Source: Candidatus Borkfalkia ceftriaxoniphila (GTDB taxonomy: Bacteria > Bacillota > Clostridia > Christensenellales > Borkfalkiaceae). From it: DNA of 64,000 bases. A model generated the notes under the pieces. It was not told the origin of the DNA and made no database searches. It worked only from the letters and a program-made list of their open reading frames with translations. Position numbers and translations under genes: made by a program. Of this stretch, positions 60,016 to 64,000 are shown piece after piece. Location of the stretch: assembly GCF_004134775.1 (NCBI RefSeq), contig NZ_SDOZ01000002.1:1276005-1340004 (forward strand), given 5' to 3'. How positions within the stretch are numbered: the first letter of the stretch is position 1; every line of letters starts with the position of its first letter.

Positions 60016-60629
60016 TCAACGTGGCTCTCGCCAAGGGGCGGCTCGCGGAAAAGTGCGCGGATATCTTTATCAAGTGCGGCATCCGCGCGGAAATTTTAAA
60101 GGAAGAAACGCGCAAACTCGTTTTGGAAACGGCGGACAAAAAGTTCAAGTTCTTTTTCGTCAAGCCGTCGGACGTGCCCACCTATGTGGAATACGGCATC
60201 GCGGATATCGGCATCGTGGGCAAAGACACACTGCTCGAAGCCGGGTGCGATCTGTACGAAATGCTCGATCTGGGCTTTGAAAAATGCAAACTGTGCGTGG
60301 CGGGTTTTCCCGAGAACGAAAAAAAGGCTGGCGCGCATTTGCGGGTTGCGACCAAATACGTGAATACCGCCAAGCGCCTGTATTTCAGCCGCGGCGAGGA
60401 CGTGGAGATCATTAAACTCAACGGCTCCATCGAGTTAGCGCCGCTCACGGGGCTATCGGACGTGATCTTCGATATCGTGCAGTCGGGCGGCACGCTGCGC
60501 GCCAACGGGCTGGAAGTTCTGGAAGAGGTGTTCGATATTTCCGCGCGGCTCATTGCCAATAAAGTGAGTTTAAAGACCAAAGCGGACGAAATTTTGCCCC
60601 TCATCGGCGAAATGAAAAAATATGTTTGA
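60012..60629 (+). CDS. hisG: ATP phosphoribosyltransferase catalytic subunit, short form
   Basis: A 205-residue HisG_S that lacks the C-terminal regulatory domain and so needs HisZ. Motifs: NVALAKGRLAEKCADIFIK, VKPSDVPTYVEYGIADIGIV, GKDTLLEAGCDLYE and LNGSIELAPLTGLSDVIFDI, then VQSGGTLRANGLE at the PRPP site. It catalyses the first step of histidine synthesis. Start codon overlaps the hisZ stop. Confidence 0.96.
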   Translation: MINVALAKGRLAEKCADIFIKCGIRAEILKEETRKLVLETADKKFKFFFVKPSDVPTYVEYGIADIGIVGKDTLLEAGCDLYEMLDLGFEKCKLCVAGFPENEKKAGAHLRVATKYVNTAKRLYFSRGEDVEIIKLNGSIELAPLTGLSDVIFDIVQSGGTLRANGLEVLEEVFDISARLIANKVSLKTKADEILPLIGEMKKYV

Positions 60630-60639
60630 CAGGTAGTTT

Positions 60640-61914
60640 ATGAAGATATACGCGAACGCGGACGAGGCGGAAGAGATCCTCGTGCGCGGAAAATTCGACG
60701 ACGCGGCGAAAGTTGCGGCGGTAAAAGAGATCGTGCGCGACGTGCAAAAGCGCGGGGATAAGGCGCTTTTTGCCTATGCGGAAAAATTCGACGGCAGCGT
60801 TCTTACCGCCGATACCGTGCGCGTGAGCGAAAAAGAATATCAAAACGCTTATAAAGAGGTGAGCGAAGATTTTCTCGTTTCCCTGAAAAAAGCGGTGAAA
60901 AACGTGTACGATTATCACGCGCGCAATCCCTTGCAATCGGATATCCGCACCGAAAACGGCAGAACGACGGGCTATGTTGTGCGGCCCGTGCGGCGGGCGG
61001 GCATTTACGTGCCCGGCGGCACGGCGCCCCTGTCCAGTTCTGTTTTAATGGGCGTCCTTCCCGCGAAAGCGGCGGGCGTAAAGGAAATTTACGCGGTTAC
61101 GCCAGCCAAAGGCGGCAAGGTCGATCCCGCCGTGCTGGTGGCGGCAAAGGAATGCGGCGTCACTGCGCTGTTCAAAGCGGGCGGCGCGCAGGCGATCGCC
61201 GCGCTCGCCTACGGCACGGAAAGCATTCCCAAGGCGGACGTCATCGCGGGTCCGGGCAATATCTTCGTCACGCTTGCGAAAAAGGAAGTGTACGGCGACG
61301 TGGGGATCGACATGCTCGCGGGGCCGAGCGAAATTTTGATCATCGCCGACGGGCGGCAGAAGGAAAAATTCGTCGCGGCGGACGTATTATCGCAGGCGGA
61401 ACACGACTGCCTTTCCCGCGCCATCGTTCTGACCGACGATGCCGCGTTCGCAGAAAGGCTCTGCGAAGAGGTGGAGCGCCAGATCGAATTTCTCCCGCGC
61501 AAAGACATCGCGCGCGCATCGCTGGAAAACGGCGGCGGCGTGATTCTGGTGGAAGATATGCGCGCGGCGTGCGAACTCGCCAACGAGATCGCCCCCGAGC
61601 ATCTGGAGATCGCCGCCGAAAACGCGGACGAACTTTTGGAATCGATCGACTGCGCGGGCGCGGTGTTTCTGGGAAGTTGCACGCCCGAACCCGTGGGCGA
61701 TTATTTCGCGGGACCCGACCATATCCTTCCCACGGGCGGAACGGCGAAATTTTTTCAGGTGCTCAACCAGGATCTGTTCCTGCGCAAGATGAGCGTCATC
61801 AAATTCGACGAAAGGGCGATCAGAGAGGACGGCGCGGACATCGTTCGTCTCGCGGAAAGCGAGGGACTGCGCGCGCACGCAAATGCCGTCCGCGTGCGTT
61901 TGGAGGAAAAATAG
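60640..61914 (+). CDS. hisD: Histidinol dehydrogenase
   Basis: A 424-residue zinc enzyme doing the last two oxidations to histidine. It has RRAGIYVPGGTAPLSSSVLM, VIAGPGNIFVTLAKKEVYG, DMLAGPSEILIIADGRQKEK, DVLSQAEHDCLSRAI (zinc Gln/His) and APEHLEIAAENADELL. All family blocks intact. It starts ten bases after hisG. Confidence 0.97.
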   Translation: MKIYANADEAEEILVRGKFDDAAKVAAVKEIVRDVQKRGDKALFAYAEKFDGSVLTADTVRVSEKEYQNAYKEVSEDFLVSLKKAVKNVYDYHARNPLQSDIRTENGRTTGYVVRPVRRAGIYVPGGTAPLSSSVLMGVLPAKAAGVKEIYAVTPAKGGKVDPAVLVAAKECGVTALFKAGGAQAIAALAYGTESIPKADVIAGPGNIFVTLAKKEVYGDVGIDMLAGPSEILIIADGRQKEKFVAADVLSQAEHDCLSRAIVLTDDAAFAERLCEEVERQIEFLPRKDIARASLENGGGVILVEDMRAACELANEIAPEHLEIAAENADELLESIDCAGAVFLGSCTPEPVGDYFAGPDHILPTGGTAKFFQVLNQDLFLRKMSVIKFDERAIREDGADIVRLAESEGLRAHANAVRVRLEEK

Positions 61915-61915
61915 C

Positions 61916-62491
61916 ATGAGAACAGCGGAAATTTCGCGTAAAACCAAAGAAACGGAAATCGTTTTGAAACTCGATCTCGACGGCGCGGGCGCGCACGAAA
62001 TAGACACGGGCGTCGGCTTTTTCAACCATATGCTGGAACTGTTTGCCGTCCATGCGAACGTCGGTCTGAAAGTTCTCTGTCACGGCGATACGGACGTGGA
62101 TTTTCACCACAGCGTGGAAGATATCGGCATCTGTCTCGGGCAGGCGTTCAAAGAGGCGCTCGGCGATAAGCGCGGCATCGCGCGCTTTGCCGACCGCGTC
62201 ATACCCATGGACGAATGCGCAGCGCTCGTCGCGCTGGATATCGGCGGCAGGCCTTTCCTCAATTTCGAGGATAAACTTTCGGGCAAGATAGGCGAGTTCG
62301 ACGCGGAACTCGTGGAAGAATTCATGCGCGCGTTTTGTTTCAATGCGGGCGTCAATCTCTATATGAAACTGTTAAAGCGCGGCAACGCGCATCACGAGGC
62401 TGAAAGCCTGTTCAAAGCGTTCGCAAGGTGCGTGCGCGACGCCGTCGCGGTTTCGGGCACCGAGATCCCCTCGTCCAAAGGGGTGCTGTAA
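61916..62491 (+). CDS. hisB: Imidazoleglycerol-phosphate dehydratase
   Basis: A 191-residue manganese dehydratase. Metal motifs: GVGFFNHMLELFAVHANVGL, DVDFHHSVEDIGICLGQAFK and KRGNAHHEAESLFKAFAR. Monofunctional (no histidinol phosphatase domain). TTTGGAGG lies upstream, inside the end of hisD. hisC, often between hisD and hisB, is absent here. Confidence 0.97.
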   Translation: MRTAEISRKTKETEIVLKLDLDGAGAHEIDTGVGFFNHMLELFAVHANVGLKVLCHGDTDVDFHHSVEDIGICLGQAFKEALGDKRGIARFADRVIPMDECAALVALDIGGRPFLNFEDKLSGKIGEFDAELVEEFMRAFCFNAGVNLYMKLLKRGNAHHEAESLFKAFARCVRDAVAVSGTEIPSSKGVL

Positions 62492-63088
62492 GTGTTCGGC
62501 ATCGTCGATTACGGCATGGGCAATCTCCGCTCCGTGCAGAAAGCGCTGGAATTCATCGGCGAAACGGCGATCGTTTCGGGCGATCCCGAACTTTTGGACG
62601 GGTGCGAAAAACTCATTTTGCCGGGCGTCGGCTCTTTCGGCGCGGGCATGCGCGAAATGCGCCGCACGGGGCTGGATACATACGTCAAAGAGCGCGCCGT
62701 AAACACTAAAATACTGGGTATCTGCCTCGGCATGCAGTTTTTGCTGGAAGTCAGTTACGAGGACGGGCGCAACGAGGGCTTGGGGCTGATCCCGGGCGAG
62801 GTCGTGCGTTTCGAAGAGGGAAAAATACCGCAGATCGGCTGGAATAGCGTAACGCGGCTGAGAACGCCGCTGTTTGCGGGCATTGCGGAGGGCACGCAGT
62901 TTTATTTCGTGCACAGTTACCGCGCCAAAACCGAAGAGTGGTTCGCCGCGGCGATGACGGAATACTACGTCGAATATCCCTCGGCGATATGTTACGGCAA
63001 CGTGTACGGCGTGCAGTTCCATCCCGAAAAGAGCGGGGAAGCGGGACTGAAACTATTGAAAAATTTTGCGAAAATTCAAGATAATTGA
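62492..63088 (+). CDS. hisH: Imidazole glycerol phosphate synthase, glutaminase subunit
   Basis: A 198-residue class I glutaminase. IVDYGMGNLRSVQKALEFIG opens it, the nucleophile is in ILGICLGMQFLLEVSYEDGR, and the His/Glu pair in YGVQFHPEKSGEAG. It starts with GTG directly after the hisB TAA. Supplies ammonia to HisF, which is not in the window. Confidence 0.95.
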   Translation: MFGIVDYGMGNLRSVQKALEFIGETAIVSGDPELLDGCEKLILPGVGSFGAGMREMRRTGLDTYVKERAVNTKILGICLGMQFLLEVSYEDGRNEGLGLIPGEVVRFEEGKIPQIGWNSVTRLRTPLFAGIAEGTQFYFVHSYRAKTEEWFAAAMTEYYVEYPSAICYGNVYGVQFHPEKSGEAGLKLLKNFAKIQDN

Positions 63089-63109
63089 AATCAAAGGGGG
63101 ACACAATTA

Positions 63110-63820
63110 ATGATCTTATTTCCTGCAATCGACATTCTGGACGGAAGGGCGGTGCGCCTGAAACACGGCGACAAGTCGCAGGCGACGGTGTACGGAGAAC
63201 CGCTCGACTTTGCGGAAATGTGGGCGGAAGCGGGCGCGGAGTATCTGCACGTGGTTGATCTTTCGGGCGCGTTTTCGGGCGAGAGCGGCATCGACGATGT
63301 GATCCGCGAGATCAAATCGAAATTCGGCATTCCCATTGAGAGCGGCGGCGGCCTTCGCAGCATCGAGGATATCGAGCGGCGGCTGGACGCGGGCGCGGAC
63401 CGCGTCATCATCGGCACCATGGCAATCTGCCATCCCGACGAATTCGCCTTGGCGGTCTATAAATTCGGCAATAAAATCGTGGCGGGCATCGACGCGAAGG
63501 ACGGCTATTTCGCCGTGAGCGGCTGGACGGAGCAGACGGACGTGAAGGCGGTCGATTTCGGCAAAAAGGTGCGCCGCATGGGTCTGGAATACGCGCTGTT
63601 CACGGATATTTCCAAGGACGGCGTGCTCGGCGGCGCCAACGTGGAGGCGACCGTGAACATGAGCCGTGAAACGGGTCTCAACGTCATCGCGTCGGGCGGC
63701 GTGTCCACCCTGGACGATATCGTCAGATTGAAAGAGAGCGGCATATACGGCGCGGTGCTCGGCCGCGCGATCTACGACGGCGCGCTCGATCTTTCCGAAG
63801 CCATCCGCGCCGCGAAATAA
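63110..63820 (+). CDS. hisA: Phosphoribosylformimino-AICAR-phosphate isomerase
   Basis: A 236-residue TIM barrel. LFPAIDILDGRAVRLKHGDK at the N-terminus holds the catalytic Asp. Then come HVVDLSGAFSGESGIDDVIR, IESGGGLRSIEDIERRLDAG, and the second half LFTDISKDGVLGGANVEATV and VIASGGVSTLDDIVRLKESG. AAAGGGGG before the ATG. hisF would normally follow at once, but the next 180 bases contain no gene start. Confidence 0.96.
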   Translation: MILFPAIDILDGRAVRLKHGDKSQATVYGEPLDFAEMWAEAGAEYLHVVDLSGAFSGESGIDDVIREIKSKFGIPIESGGGLRSIEDIERRLDAGADRVIIGTMAICHPDEFALAVYKFGNKIVAGIDAKDGYFAVSGWTEQTDVKAVDFGKKVRRMGLEYALFTDISKDGVLGGANVEATVNMSRETGLNVIASGGVSTLDDIVRLKESGIYGAVLGRAIYDGALDLSEAIRAAK

Positions 63821-64000
63821 AAAGATGGACGAATAATTTCGTGAATATAAAATAATTCTCGCAAGCAAAACCGCGTTTTTGCGCAGCGAACCTCAATTTG
63901 CGCGTAAAGCGCTTTGGGAAAAAGAGTGAATGCGAAAATTGTGATAATAAGAGAGCCGTAACGAATTTTCACAGAGAGAAAAACGCCGCAGAAATGCGCG
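63821..64000. other. Window end without a recognised gene
   Basis: 180 bases after hisA. A short minus-strand frame (63772-63972) overlaps hisA and shows no family or ribosome site. No terminator hairpin with a T-tract was recognised and no hisF start is present. The histidine operon may continue past the window or end here. Confidence 0.5.

Noticed and set aside
63772..63972. 66-codon minus-strand frame at the window end
   Set aside because: Overlaps the hisA 3' end, has no ribosome site and no recognisable family.

Overview
The window looks like chromosome of an anaerobic, spore-lineage clostridium (Bacillota). The evidence is a five-gene electron-bifurcating-type [FeFe] hydrogenase operon, the HrcA/CIRCE heat-shock operon, the Firmicutes-type block rlmN-rpe-thiN-spoVM-rpmB-asp23-fakA-recG, short-form HisG with HisZ, and consensus sigma-A promoters with a 17-base spacer. 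The house style is GC-rich with many GCG/GAC codons. A member of the Christensenellales (Borkfalkia-like) is a guess from that style only. No rRNA, tRNA, CRISPR array, insertion sequence or phage structural gene was found.

Layout. 1-4.3 kb: end of a PHP phosphoesterase, an AT-rich secreted protein, hisC, a degenerate AraM/glycerol-1-phosphate-dehydrogenase-like protein and a NagD/AraL-like HAD phosphatase. 4.3-11 kb: citrate synthase on the minus strand, then divergently the hydrogenase operon (NuoE-like, HATPase, HndB-like, NuoF-like, HydA). 11-16.2 kb: two zinc-ribbon membrane proteins with an XRE repressor, a PadR-DUF1700-DUF4097 envelope operon and a large membrane protein with a Gln/Glu-rich tail. 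16.2-19.4 kb: PucR/CdaR-type regulator, cytidine deaminase, S41 protease. 19.4-21.9 kb: an AT-rich accessory patch with two XRE regulators, tandem operators, a SLOG protein and unknown proteins. 21.9-30.6 kb: cysteine desulfurase with a DUF3343 Se/S-carrier-like protein, nth, obgE, yhbY, fused nadD-yqeK, rsfS, pdp and deoC. 30.6-39.7 kb: hrcA-grpE-dnaK-dnaJ, a YjdF-like membrane protein, prmA-rsmE-mtaB-HIT. 39.7-41.3 kb: an XRE-controlled membrane gene with twin operators, rpsU and an unknown. 41.3-58.8 kb: pcrA-ligA, yicC-rpoZ-priA-def-fmt-rsmB-rlmN-rpe-thiN, a tiny spoVM-like gene, rpmB, asp23, fakA, recG. 58.8-64 kb: hisZGDBHA.

How the genes work together. Most of the window is housekeeping: histidine synthesis, the chaperone operon, translation and ribosome maturation (def, fmt, rsmB, rlmN, prmA, rsmE, mtaB, rsfS, obgE, yhbY, rpsU, rpmB) and DNA repair (nth, pcrA, ligA, priA, recG). 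The hydrogenase operon is the clearest energy-metabolism module. Deoxynucleoside salvage (cytidine deaminase, pdp, deoC) is partly represented.

The most interesting items are a 22-codon spoVM-like gene with a TTG start in the expected syntenic slot, the 19.4-21.2 kb XRE/SLOG patch with paired operators around a consensus promoter that points antisense into a second regulator, the apparently leaderless XRE gene at 40.3 kb with two identical operators in a divergent promoter, and a probable pseudoenzyme related to AraM next to an AraL-like phosphatase. Assignments rest on reading motifs by eye; no searches were run.
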